From Bacteroides fragilis (GTDB lineage: Bacteria; Bacteroidota; Bacteroidia; Bacteroidales; Bacteroidaceae): a stretch of 64,000 bases of DNA. The position numbers and the translations under genes were made by a program. Under the pieces are notes generated by a model. The model saw only the letters and a list, made by a program, of their open reading frames with translations. It was not told where the DNA came from and ran no database searches. Of the stretch, positions 43,038-52,593 are shown piece by piece. Every line of letters starts with the position of its first letter. Position 1 is the stretch's first letter. The stretch spans positions 2,604,001 to 2,668,000 of the forward strand of contig NZ_CP018937.1 in the NCBI RefSeq assembly GCF_002849695.1. Reading direction: 5' to 3'.

Positions 43038-43231
43038 CACCACAGAGAGCACAGAGTAACACAAAGTTTTTGTATCTTTAAGCAGGGATATTCAGTAAAT
43101 GTCCCTGCTTAAAGATACAAAAAAGGCAACTAACTCGCAATGAATCAGTTGCCTTTAATTTTCTTATTTTAGGAATATCCCCAATCAATAACTTCATTTC
43201 TTCTCTGTGTTGCTCTGTGCCCTCTGTGGTG
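43038..43231. repeat. nested inverted repeats between converging plsC and RND permease genes
   Basis: Outer arms of 29 bp (43038-43066 and 43203-43231, three mismatches) belong to the CACCACAGA family. Inside is a perfect 22-bp inverted repeat (43067-43088 and 43102-43123) with a 13-nt loop, and then a GGCAACT/AGTTGCC terminator (43122-43156). Three hairpins of increasing size are thus stacked within 200 bp. Confidence 0.8.
43122..43160 (+). terminator. hairpin terminator 3' of plsC
   Basis: AAAGGCAACT (43122-43131) pairs perfectly with AGTTGCCTTT (43147-43156) around a 15-nt loop; AATTTTC follows. The AAA/TTT ends let it act in both directions. Confidence 0.7.
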
Positions 43232-43245
43232 GAAAGAGTATTTGT

Positions 43246-43881
43246 TCATCGTTTCCCCACTCTCTTCTTCAGCACAAATACCGGAAGGAAGAAGAAGATT
43301 CCGATGATTGACATGACTAACCCACCGATGGTTCCTGCGGCCAATGGAAACCAGAACGCTTCCTTATCTGTACCTACCATGAAAGGAATAAAGCCAAGGA
43401 TCGTAGAGACAACTGTCAGGAAGATAGGAATGATCTTCGCATTCCAAGCCTTGGTATAGGCCCTCAAGGCCGACATTCGGGGAGAACGTCTACGAATGGC
43501 GTTATACTCGTTAAGAATATAGATACTGGCGTTCACCGTAATACCACACAATAAAACAAACGAAGCAAAACCTCCCTGGTCAAAGTTCAGCTTAAACCAA
43601 TAGAACGTCAGGAATACACCGATATATGACACCGGAATAATAAATATGATAGCCAAAGGCTGTTTCAATGAATTAAACAAGATACTTGTCGTGAAAAAGA
43701 TAATGGCAATCACTACCAGCAAAAGCAGATATTGCTTATTATCTTTCTTTCCCCATCCCCAGCTATCCCGCTCCGATTGAGCCGTATACCCCATCGGGAG
43801 TTCTTTGTTAAACTCCTCCAGGTCACGTTTCAGAATTTTATTTCCTTGTTCCCCGAACCGATATATTCGTATTGCAGGCAC
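43246..43881 (-). pseudogene. RND permease, C-terminal part (separated by frameshift)
   Basis: This 211-codon frame carries the C-terminal membrane domain of an RND permease: LLLLVVIAIIFFTTSILFNSL, FKLNFDQGGFASFVLLCGI, TVNASIYILNEYNAI and GFIPFMVGTDKEAFWFPLA. It continues the protein encoded upstream at 43830-46448 in a different frame. The join falls at a CCCC run (43851-43854): one more G on the coding strand would read ...YIGSGEQGNKILKRDLEEF without a break, giving a protein of normal length (about 1,070 residues). Whether the break is real decides whether the pump works. It has no start signals of its own. Confidence 0.85.
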
Positions 43882-46448
43882 AACCTGTATTGCTGATTCT
43901 CTTTGGCAACCTGTTGCGGCATTTGTCCCTTTTCCATAGTAGCCAGTTCAGACAGTTTATACTGTTTGTCATCCGTTCCGTACGGAAAATATTGCATGGC
44001 CCAAATGTCATACTCCTGAGACTGTTTGGAGGAAAGCTTTATTTTTTCCGAACCATTATCCGCCACTACCGATCCGATCTCCATATTCTTACCATAAATA
44101 GGGCGGATCGTAGAGAACAGAATATTGGCATTGATGTTCTCCTGTGCCATACGTTCCCGGTTGAGGTCAAAGTAGAACTCTTGATAATCGTCTTTCCAAT
44201 AAGAGAAATAAGAGTTTATTATAACTTCCTTGATCCGTCGGTGAGTCAGCAATTTGGCTTTCAACTTCTCAGCCCATTCATACAATTCATCGTAATTGTA
44301 TCCATACATCTTCACCTGGAAAGAACCGGCTCCCTCACGCACATCATTACTGAACCCCTGATCCTGCAAACCGTATACCCCCCAACTGCCTCCACCCAAT
44401 TGCAAGGCTTTGCTGATAATATTTGCTTTCAGTGTATAGGGGAAACCGCTATTCTGATGCTCTTTGGTAAAATAGACATTAATATTACCACGACGGGCAC
44501 TGTACACCGAAGTCTGGAACTGTTTGATTTCCTTAAACTGACTCAGATAAATCTCCATCTTTTTGATCAGTTCATTCATCTGCTCCAACGTACTGCCGTT
44601 CGGAAGATTGGCATGAACATACAATACCACTTCTTCGTTCCGGGTGAAATAACTGCCTTCGTATACCTTCTGGATAAACAGGCGCAAACTGCCTCCCAGT
44701 GCTTTGTCCACAACCGGTTTCACTTTTTCTTTGTAAGTAGATGATCCTAAGGTCTTGTTATACCACTCCACGGCACGCCCTTCACCTTCCATCTTTTCCG
44801 GCAGCATAAATACCGGAAGTCCGAACAACAGTACCAACAAGATGCAGACAACCACACGCCAACGGCATAATTTACGTATCATCCAGCCATAGAAACGGGT
44901 AAAGTAAACTGTTATTCTCCGCGGAAGAGAAGCACGAAGAAGGAAGAAACGGGATTTGGTCTGACGGCGCTTTCTCTTTCTTAACCCGATCTTTTCGATC
45001 AGAGCCGGTACGAAGAAAAGAGCTACGAACAGAGATACAGCCAGATTGATAATCACTACGGCTGCAAAATCTTGCAGATTCAACCGTATCTTCTCGTCAA
45101 GGAAGAAAATGATGACCAAAGCTCCCATTGTAGTCAGGGTCGCAGCCAGAATGGACATAAAGGCTTTCAGGTTACGCCGGTGCAGGATATGGTCGGTCAT
45201 CACAATCGTATTGTCTATCACCAGATTGAGCGAAACCGTAATACCGGCGAGTGAGTAGAGCTGCATTTCCAGTCCGAAAAGGTAATAGAAAATCACTGCT
45301 ACGGCTATATTGATACTCAGACTGACCACGATCAAAAACAAATAGCGTGGATTCAACGTGATAAGCAGCACAAAAAACAGCAGAATCAGGACCGTAAGCC
45401 CGGTACGCAAATAAATCTTATTCAGCTCTTCGTGAATAAATTCCGTAGCATCGTAGCTTGTGTGGATCTCATATCCGGCAGGCAACACTTTCTGTATCGC
45501 CTCCATCTCTTCTTTAACCTGTGTACTCAGTTGCAACTGGTTGGCAGTTTCCTCGGCTGTAATCGACAAATAAATGGAGTTAAGTCCGTTAATACGATAA
45601 TAGCTCTGAGGAGCTTCCTCCATGTGGCTCACCGTCACAAGCTCGTTCAGACTGATCAATTTTCCTTCTGTACTTTTCACCCGGATACGGGAAGCATCGA
45701 ATCCTTCCTCTTTATACTCGGGCATCAGGGCCAGCCGGATCCACTCTTTACCACCTGAAGCCGACTCGATATTATAAGTTCCCAGAAACTCTTTTTGATA
45801 ATAGCGGGCAACAGCCTGCTGAATATCGCTCAAAGAAATACCCAATCGTCTCAGTTGTTCGCTATCATACTCCAACACCCACTCCATGGGTGTGGCTCCG
45901 CTCAAGTCTATCTTATAGATACCCTGAATCTGTGCCAGCCTCGTCTTGATATGTTCATCGGCATATTGCTGAATCAAGATGGGAGTAGAAGGAGCATTAA
46001 GTGTAAACGACATAAAAGGACGTGAGGCATTATCGTCCGGACGCTTCATCCTGATATAGGGATAGCTCACTCCGTCGGGAAGCTGAGGCCAGGTCTGCCG
46101 GATAATGGTTGATGCCTCAAAACGTACCGCATCTATATCCGCATACTTGTCCAATTCAATGGTGATGCTCCCCGAACCGTTATCGGAGGTAGAATAGATG
46201 TTCTTTATACCTTTAATACGTGCCAACATGGCCTCCAGTTTACTGGTTGCCTCTATCTCCACCACCCTTGCCGAAGTGCCGGGCATACTGAACTGTACCG
46301 TAAAACCCGGTAAAGTTCTTGAAGGATTCAGTTTTACGGGGAGCAGGGGAATCAAGGCCAAACCAATCAACGCCACGCATATAAAGGCGACAATCAGCGT
46401 GAAAGAAGAGGCTTTCGTCTGCGCTTTTATTTTAGAAGGATTATCCAT
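43830..46448 (-). CDS. RND efflux permease, N-terminal part (frameshifted)
   Basis: The N-terminal 872 codons of a second RND permease in this operon, ending at a premature TGA just behind the frameshift at 43851-43854. It shows TM1 (SFTLIVAFICVALIGLALIPL), the porter domains, TM2-6 (TVLILLFFVLLITLNPRYLFL, then NLVIDNTIVMTDHILHRR) and the second periplasmic loop. The usual TM4 Asp pair of AcrB (GxxVDDAIVVVEN) is here NLVIDNTIVMTD, so one Asp is replaced by Asn. I chose ATG 46448 (MDNPSK); a GTG at 46469 overlaps the channel gene stop. It is last in the operon and partners the first permease as in MdtBC-type pumps. Confidence 0.85.
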   Translation of the reverse strand: MDNPSKIKAQTKASSFTLIVAFICVALIGLALIPLLPVKLNPSRTLPGFTVQFSMPGTSARVVEIEATSKLEAMLARIKGIKNIYSTSDNGSGSITIELDKYADIDAVRFEASTIIRQTWPQLPDGVSYPYIRMKRPDDNASRPFMSFTLNAPSTPILIQQYADEHIKTRLAQIQGIYKIDLSGATPMEWVLEYDSEQLRRLGISLSDIQQAVARYYQKEFLGTYNIESASGGKEWIRLALMPEYKEEGFDASRIRVKSTEGKLISLNELVTVSHMEEAPQSYYRINGLNSIYLSITAEETANQLQLSTQVKEEMEAIQKVLPAGYEIHTSYDATEFIHEELNKIYLRTGLTVLILLFFVLLITLNPRYLFLIVVSLSINIAVAVIFYYLFGLEMQLYSLAGITVSLNLVIDNTIVMTDHILHRRNLKAFMSILAATLTTMGALVIIFFLDEKIRLNLQDFAAVVIINLAVSLFVALFFVPALIEKIGLRKRKRRQTKSRFFLLRASLPRRITVYFTRFYGWMIRKLCRWRVVVCILLVLLFGLPVFMLPEKMEGEGRAVEWYNKTLGSSTYKEKVKPVVDKALGGSLRLFIQKVYEGSYFTRNEEVVLYVHANLPNGSTLEQMNELIKKMEIYLSQFKEIKQFQTSVYSARRGNINVYFTKEHQNSGFPYTLKANIISKALQLGGGSWGVYGLQDQGFSNDVREGAGSFQVKMYGYNYDELYEWAEKLKAKLLTHRRIKEVIINSYFSYWKDDYQEFYFDLNRERMAQENINANILFSTIRPIYGKNMEIGSVVADNGSEKIKLSSKQSQEYDIWAMQYFPYGTDDKQYKLSELATMEKGQMPQQVAKENQQYRLCLQYEYIGSGNKEIKF

Positions 46449-46468
46449 CGTTTCAATGTTAGGTAGCA

Positions 46469-47962
46469 CTATCTCACCAATTGTCCCCCCGCATAGTCAA
46501 ACTTTTCAGTCAGCGGGATTCCGGTAGCAAAGTCATGCAACGTCAGTTTACGTATCTTATAATAGTTCAGCCAATAGTTCTGTAAAGCGGAAATATAGTT
46601 CTGCTGTGCTTCCTGCTGACGGTTCAGGGACAGAGTCAGACTGTTGATGTCCGCTTTCCCGATGATAAACCGCTGGCGGGTTTCGTTATAAGCCAGAATG
46701 GAAAGATCAAGTGCTTCTTCGGCACTGGTTATCAGGTTTTGCTGGATATTGAAATCGTTTACAGTCATAATCACTTCTTCATCCAGACTGATTTCATCCT
46801 GACGGGCAGAAGTCTTCACCACATTCAGGTTATTGCGGGCCATGTTATACTTACCCTTTCTTACCCCCCAGTCCACCAATGGAATGCTGACACTGACCGA
46901 CACCAAATCCTGCTGCATGGGTTTATGGTACACATCCCCAAAGTTATCAGCTACCTGGTTGAAACCGATACTGGCGTTCACACTCGCATTAAAACGTGAT
47001 TCTTTTTTGGTTTTATCCACATTGCGTTCGGCTTCAAGTACATTCTGCTTCAATCCCAGTAGCTGAGGATTGTTTTCATGTGCCATCTGCAAAGCCTTAT
47101 CCACAGGTATCACCAATTCCTGCGGACGTACGGGCAAATCGATATCAATAACCGTATTCTTATCCAAATTCAGGAAAGAAACCAAAGAAAACATAGCACG
47201 TTTCAGGGCACTCGCTTTATTTTGCAATGTATTGCGTGCATTTACCACGTCCAGTTTCAATGTCAACAGGTCCGCCTTCGAAATGGCTGCTATCTTCTGA
47301 CGCTGTACTCCAATGCTGTATAACGTATCCGACGACACCATATTCTCTTTGGCCAGATTATATTCAGCCTGCGCCATTGCCAGGTTAAAGAAATAGGTAG
47401 TAGCCTGCACGGATACAGCCTCCACATTATATACAAACTCCTTCTTTACTTTCTCGTATTTAAGGGGTTCTATTTTTCTTTCCCACTTGAACGAATTATA
47501 TCCTACCAAACTTTGTGAATATCCCAGTCGGATGGGCACACTGGTAAACTGTGTCGACTTACTTCCGCCAAAACTGCGCATATATCCCAATTGAGATTGC
47601 AGATAGAAAGTACCACCCGTCAAGTCGAAATTCTGCTGGATAGCCAGATTACCGGAAGCATAAAACGACTGTTGACTACGATAAACATCCAAGTCATTTT
47701 CCGAATCGTATCGCTTGGTAATATCCCGGTTGTATTCGGCGGGAGTCATATTCAAAGTAAGGCTCGGCAGACGGTTGGCCTTGTAAGTCCGGTACTCCCA
47801 GTAACCGGAAAGATACATATTCTGTGTGCGGAATGCTTCCAGTGAACTATCATTGGCCAATTGTATCGTTTTCTGCAAATCAAGTTTTATATGATCCTGA
47901 GACTTCGCTACAGAAACTCCAAGCAGCAAAGTTGCCATTACTATATAATATCTTTTCTTCAT
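46469..47962 (-). CDS. TolC-family outer membrane efflux channel
   Basis: A 497-residue outer membrane factor. Signal peptide about 1-21 (LLLGVSVAKS), then the two OEP repeats of long helices and beta hairpins: LQKTIQLANDSSLEAF at the start of the first, DKALQMAHENNPQLLGLKQNVLEAE at the start of the second (quoted in part), and VSVSIPLVDWGVRKGKY, a typical strand. It forms the exit duct for the pump encoded by its neighbours and sits between the two permease genes, two bases after the first. Confidence 0.92.
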   Translation of the reverse strand: MKKRYYIVMATLLLGVSVAKSQDHIKLDLQKTIQLANDSSLEAFRTQNMYLSGYWEYRTYKANRLPSLTLNMTPAEYNRDITKRYDSENDLDVYRSQQSFYASGNLAIQQNFDLTGGTFYLQSQLGYMRSFGGSKSTQFTSVPIRLGYSQSLVGYNSFKWERKIEPLKYEKVKKEFVYNVEAVSVQATTYFFNLAMAQAEYNLAKENMVSSDTLYSIGVQRQKIAAISKADLLTLKLDVVNARNTLQNKASALKRAMFSLVSFLNLDKNTVIDIDLPVRPQELVIPVDKALQMAHENNPQLLGLKQNVLEAERNVDKTKKESRFNASVNASIGFNQVADNFGDVYHKPMQQDLVSVSVSIPLVDWGVRKGKYNMARNNLNVVKTSARQDEISLDEEVIMTVNDFNIQQNLITSAEEALDLSILAYNETRQRFIIGKADINSLTLSLNRQQEAQQNYISALQNYWLNYYKIRKLTLHDFATGIPLTEKFDYAGGQLVR

Positions 47963-47964
47963 AT

Positions 47965-50900
47965 CTATCGTTTTACTTTATTTCTATAAATAAACCAGTA
48001 CAGTAAAGGGATGATAAACAAACTCACCAGTGTACCGATCGTCATGGTACCAATCATGGCAATGGAAAGCGGCTTCTGAAGCTCGGATCCAAGGTCGTAC
48101 GAGAACAGCAACGGGACCATTGCGAAGATGGTGGTCAATGATGTCATAATGATCGGACGTAACCTTCTGCGCCCGGCTTCGTGAATGGCTTCCAGCAAAG
48201 GTACCCCTTCTTTACGCAATTCATTAATAGCATCCAACTTCAGGATAGAGTCATTGATCACGATACCGCAAGTCACAATCAACCCGATGGCCGACATCAG
48301 ATTCAATGTATGTCCGCATATCCAGAGCAGTACCAATGCAAACGCCACGTCAATCGGTATTTCCATCAACACCAGCAAGGGTTGCATAAAGCTCTCGAAC
48401 TGGGCTGCCAAAATAAAATACATCAGCAACAATGAAATGAACAGAATCACGACCAACTCGTCCAGCATCTTCTGATTGGAAAAGAAACTACCGGAAAAGC
48501 CGATGTCCCAATCTCCTGTTTCATTAGTCACTTCTTTCACCTCAGTCATTAGTTGTTCGGCATCCTCCACTCCATAGAATTTATAAGGAATATACTCTCC
48601 GTTTCTTCCGGCCGTGATACTCTTTAAATCTTCGGCGGGAGTTACCTTTATCAACTCACGCAAGGGGATGAAGTTTACCTCTCCCGTCTTACTATCCGGC
48701 TGGGTCTGAATCAATGTTTCCTGCAAAACCTGATTGACCGTTTTTTCGTCTCCTGCAATGCTGATAGGCAGATATTGTTGATAAGAATGCAACATAGCTA
48801 CACTGTTCTCTTTGAAAGCAGTTCTCAGCACCCGGTACAGTTCATTATAAGAGATTTGATACAACAATAACTTTTCCTGGTTAATGCTAAGGTTCAACTG
48901 ATTTTCGAAAGCAATACCCGTCGGAGGTATTCCCGTTTTTTGCCTAAACGTCTGTTCCAGTCCGCGTAAGGTACCAGGTTCGGGTGCCTTGTCTTTATTA
49001 CGGGCATACAACTCGGCCACAATATCAGCCTCCCCTGTCACAAAGAGTTTTTCAAAAACAGTCTCCGGTGGAGAAAACGAAATTACCGCCAAGGGATAGC
49101 GCTCTTTCAGCCTTTTATAAATCTCTGACTGCAACGGAGCAATCTCCTTCGAAGTTTCTGTCTTAAAATACAGTTCTGCCTCTGATGACGACAACTCCTG
49201 CTCACGATTCAAGATGTAATCCTGCAGTCCGATGGAGGCCGTCTGCTCTACAGATTGCCCCTGCAACTCACGGAACAACTCGTCTACACGACGCTGATTT
49301 TCGTCCACATGGATGTTCTCGTTCCATTCGATACGGGTGATCAATTCATTTTCATCGATGTCCGGCATTCTCTCCTTATCAATAAAGAAGAAAAAGAAAA
49401 TACATAGCGGGAAAGAAATAACGCAGAACAGTACACTCAGCGTTTTATGGCTAAATACCCAATCGACTCCTTTATCATAGAAACGATCCAAGGTATGTTC
49501 TTTCAACGGATTGTTAATCTTCAGCCTCAGCCATTTCGGGCCTCCTTTTATTCCGGTACGATAGACCAACATATACAAAACAGGAAGCAACATGATACCT
49601 GTAAAATATGAAACCATCAGTCCTACCGTTACGGCAAAGGCCTGATCGTAAAAAATAGCACCTGCGATACCGCTCATAAATACCAAAGGCACAAATACGG
49701 CAATTGTCGTAAAAGAAGAACTAAGCATAGGAGTTACCACCTCGCTTGTTCCTGCCACACAGGCTCTCCTCAACGAATAGCCCTTTTCCCGGTATTGTGA
49801 TATATTTTCAGTTACAATAATCGAACTGTCGATCATCATACCCAATGCAAGGATCAATCCGGACAGGGAGATGATGTTGAGAGACATCTTACACAAGTAG
49901 AAAAACAAGAAACTGATGACAATGGATACCACCATACTCAGTCCAATAATAAAAGGAGATTTGATATCGCCCAGGAACAGTACGGCAACAATACAAATAA
50001 AGAAGAAACCAAGTGAAAGATTCTGCTGGAGATTGGATATCGTATAATCCAGCAGTTCAGTTTGATTTCGGCTCACACTAAACTCGATATCCGGATAGAT
50101 CTTTTTGAAATAGTCCATCGTTTCCGACAGTGCCTCCTTCATTTTATCCATGTTTTCGTCAGCTTGCTTAATGATGGCAAGAGTCACCGCTCTCTTTCCG
50201 TTCGAAACGGATACTCCTTTTTCTTTAACCGGCACCACCGCTATGCGACAGAATTCTTTCAACTGTATGATACGGTCTCCCTTCCGGATATAAATGTTCT
50301 CCACATCTTCCGAGGTACGAAGTAAAGTAGAAAATTTAATGTTGTATTCATAGTATCCATCCCGCACAGTCATACTCCCCGGCTCCACATTGTTTTGTGC
50401 CAAAGCCGTTTCAATATCTTCAATAGACAATTCGAGCATAGCCAGTTTGTCCATATCAGGCACAATCTGCAACTGTCTTTCCAATAATCCGGTAACGTCT
50501 ACCATTGCCACTTCGGGCAATTGTTCGATACGGCGCTTGATGACCGATTCGGAAAACTCACATAAATTCAGAAATGCCCTTTGATCTGTCTCTTCATAAG
50601 CACTGTCCGTCTTCAGAGTCAGGTTCAGATAGAACACCGGAATATCGGTTGCACTTGCTTTAATCACCTTCGGACGGTCCGTATCTTTTGGCAGATAATT
50701 CATAGCCGCATCAATTTTTTCATTGACCTCTATGAACGCCAAATCCGTATTGGTACCAAAATCAAAATTAAGCCGGATAATACCTGCACCATCACGTGTT
50801 TCGCTGGACATGTCTTTCAAAGCAGCCACTTGAATCAATTGCTGGCGGATAGGCTTCACTACTGTGTTTTCCAATTCACGTGCCGAAGTATTCTTCGCTG

Positions 50901-51042
50901 CTACCTGTACGGTAATCTCCGGAATAGAGATATCCGGCAGCAACGATACCGGCAACGTGAAATACGTCACCAACCCCACTATGAAGCAAGCCGTAAAAGC
51001 CATCAATACGGCAATGGGACGTTGTATCAGGAATTTAATCAT
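47965..51042 (-). CDS. RND efflux permease (first of two)
   Basis: A complete 1,025-residue RND transporter. MIKFLIQRPIAVLMAFTA begins TM1, followed by PVSLLPDISIPEITVQ, the TM2-6 block with ALGMMIDSSIIVTENIS and the C-terminal block GLIVTCGIVINDSILKLDAI. The AcrB-type Asp pair in TM4 is seen here as MMIDSSIIV, with a single Asp, which is common in Bacteroidetes permeases of this subgroup. It follows the adaptor by 26 bp. With a second, different permease in the same operon it probably forms a mixed trimer. Confidence 0.94.
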   Translation of the reverse strand: MIKFLIQRPIAVLMAFTACFIVGLVTYFTLPVSLLPDISIPEITVQVAAKNTSARELENTVVKPIRQQLIQVAALKDMSSETRDGAGIIRLNFDFGTNTDLAFIEVNEKIDAAMNYLPKDTDRPKVIKASATDIPVFYLNLTLKTDSAYEETDQRAFLNLCEFSESVIKRRIEQLPEVAMVDVTGLLERQLQIVPDMDKLAMLELSIEDIETALAQNNVEPGSMTVRDGYYEYNIKFSTLLRTSEDVENIYIRKGDRIIQLKEFCRIAVVPVKEKGVSVSNGKRAVTLAIIKQADENMDKMKEALSETMDYFKKIYPDIEFSVSRNQTELLDYTISNLQQNLSLGFFFICIVAVLFLGDIKSPFIIGLSMVVSIVISFLFFYLCKMSLNIISLSGLILALGMMIDSSIIVTENISQYREKGYSLRRACVAGTSEVVTPMLSSSFTTIAVFVPLVFMSGIAGAIFYDQAFAVTVGLMVSYFTGIMLLPVLYMLVYRTGIKGGPKWLRLKINNPLKEHTLDRFYDKGVDWVFSHKTLSVLFCVISFPLCIFFFFFIDKERMPDIDENELITRIEWNENIHVDENQRRVDELFRELQGQSVEQTASIGLQDYILNREQELSSSEAELYFKTETSKEIAPLQSEIYKRLKERYPLAVISFSPPETVFEKLFVTGEADIVAELYARNKDKAPEPGTLRGLEQTFRQKTGIPPTGIAFENQLNLSINQEKLLLYQISYNELYRVLRTAFKENSVAMLHSYQQYLPISIAGDEKTVNQVLQETLIQTQPDSKTGEVNFIPLRELIKVTPAEDLKSITAGRNGEYIPYKFYGVEDAEQLMTEVKEVTNETGDWDIGFSGSFFSNQKMLDELVVILFISLLLMYFILAAQFESFMQPLLVLMEIPIDVAFALVLLWICGHTLNLMSAIGLIVTCGIVINDSILKLDAINELRKEGVPLLEAIHEAGRRRLRPIIMTSLTTIFAMVPLLFSYDLGSELQKPLSIAMIGTMTIGTLVSLFIIPLLYWFIYRNKVKR

Positions 51043-51068
51043 AATTGTTTTGTGTTAGTGATTCATCC

Positions 51069-52139
51069 TTATTCAATGATAGTGACCGGAGCTTCGTGTG
51101 CCAGATTGATGTTTCCGGTTACAATTACAGTATCTCCTTCTGTCAGTCCATCGGCAACACTATAGCTGTCAGCATTTTCCAGAGCAGTATGAATATAGTT
51201 CCACTGAGCCATCTTTCCATCTTTCAAAGTAAACACAACCTGTTTGCCCGACCGAAGCACCACTGCACTTTTAGGAATCACCAACTGCTCTCCCAACGAA
51301 CGGTGCACACTGACACGCACATTCATTCCGCTAAACAGTCTGCCTGCCCCGTTCACCCGGGCTTTCACCTTCACCATTCCTTTATCGTCTACCAATGGAT
51401 TGATTTCCGATATATTTCCTTCATGTACTGTCGCCGCATCAGAATAAGGTTTAATCACCACCTTATCTCCATTCTTTATTAAAGGCAACTCACTTTCCAG
51501 CACGGTAAAGTCTACCTCCATTCCCTGCATATCGATCACCGTGCAGAATATTTCCGAAGTATTCGCCAAATTATAAGGCTTCGAAAACAAGTTAGCAACT
51601 ACCCCGGCAAAAGGTGCTATCAATGTAGCATGCTCTGCATTGTATTTTGCCATTTCATATTGCGATTTACTTTGGTCATAACCACTCTTCACCTTCGCCA
51701 ATTTCATGGTTTCTTCAGGTACCTGACTGATATCATCTGCCGGATAACCTTGACTGATAAGCACATCACGCAACTCGAGCTCGGATTTTTTCAAAGCATC
51801 TTCTACCTGTGACAACAGATTGTCAAGTTTGAACTTATCCAACTCTGCCAACTTTTGTCCCTTCTGCACCCGGTCTCCGTTCTTCACCCAAATATGAGCT
51901 ATCACCTCACCACTTTCAAATCTCAGATCAGCCATTCCCTTGGCAGATACTTTTCCATTACTCACCAGTTCATGGTTGAATACCTGCTTCTTCAAGGTCA
52001 TAACGGACACTTCATTTTTCGTGTCGGGCAACACAGTTTCCACTCCTTTTTCAGAAGCACTTTCTTTCTTCTCACCGGAACAAGCTGTCAGCATTGCCAA
52101 TGCCAGGCAAAGCGTATAGAAGGGATATTGGTTTTTCAT
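51069..52139 (-). CDS. RND efflux adaptor lipoprotein
   Basis: A 356-residue membrane fusion protein. The signal peptide ends in the lipobox LTAC (Cys20), so it is lipid-anchored. The mature part has a lipoyl half (ADLRFESGEVIAHIWVKNGD), a short coiled-coil hairpin, the second lipoyl half (ATLIAPFAGVVANLFSKP) and the barrel and proximal domains (FSGMNVRVSVHRSLGEQLVIP). First gene of the four-gene efflux operon, with a very good promoter 37 bp upstream. The coiled coil is shorter than in AcrA. Confidence 0.92.
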   Translation of the reverse strand: MKNQYPFYTLCLALAMLTACSGEKKESASEKGVETVLPDTKNEVSVMTLKKQVFNHELVSNGKVSAKGMADLRFESGEVIAHIWVKNGDRVQKGQKLAELDKFKLDNLLSQVEDALKKSELELRDVLISQGYPADDISQVPEETMKLAKVKSGYDQSKSQYEMAKYNAEHATLIAPFAGVVANLFSKPYNLANTSEIFCTVIDMQGMEVDFTVLESELPLIKNGDKVVIKPYSDAATVHEGNISEINPLVDDKGMVKVKARVNGAGRLFSGMNVRVSVHRSLGEQLVIPKSAVVLRSGKQVVFTLKDGKMAQWNYIHTALENADSYSVADGLTEGDTVIVTGNINLAHEAPVTIIE

Positions 52140-52548
52140 AATGTTATTAAACTTTTCTCTATTAATTTATGGTTGCAAATATAGTTGGTTATTTTCTAAC
52201 ACACAAAATAAATGGCGGACTAAATCCTACTGGCACACCGTCATTAAAACACTGATAATTTGACATTTACGATTTTTACGTTACTAACAGAGGTGGACAA
52301 AAAACATTTCACCCCGGTTAATCCGTAAAAAATCAGATAATCCTATCACATTTCATCCTCTATTCTCACTATTATACTCATTCCTCTTCACGGTAGAAAC
52401 CTGCTTATCTGATATCCTATTTCCGGAGAACAAATATAGCCGGCACTGAAACCAAAGCCGGAATGACCTCAATCGAGACCCTAAATATAATTGCTAATAT
52501 TTAAAATGCCAAAAGAAAAAGCAGACTTTTTTTTGCATTTAAAACATA
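52140..52548. other. 409-bp intergenic region upstream of the efflux operon
   Basis: It contains the operon promoter at its left end and one copy of a 23-bp direct repeat at 52266-52288. The rest is AT-rich without a gene I can support. Confidence 0.6.
52176..52207 (-). promoter_or_regulatory. promoter of the four-gene RND operon
   Basis: TATATTTG (52183-52176, minus strand) and TTTG (52207-52204) are perfect -7 and -33 elements with a 20-bp spacer. The adaptor start is 36 bp downstream. Confidence 0.75.
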
Positions 52549-52593
52549 TTAATCATTTACTTTTCTGCTTTTTACGATTTTTTCGTTACTTAC
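52266..52593. repeat. 23-bp direct repeat pair (TTTACGATTTTT...)
   Basis: The copies at 52266-52288 and 52571-52593 match at 21 of 23 positions and lie 305 bp apart. The second covers codons close to the 3' end of the O-antigen-ligase-like gene; the first is intergenic. Confidence 0.6.
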
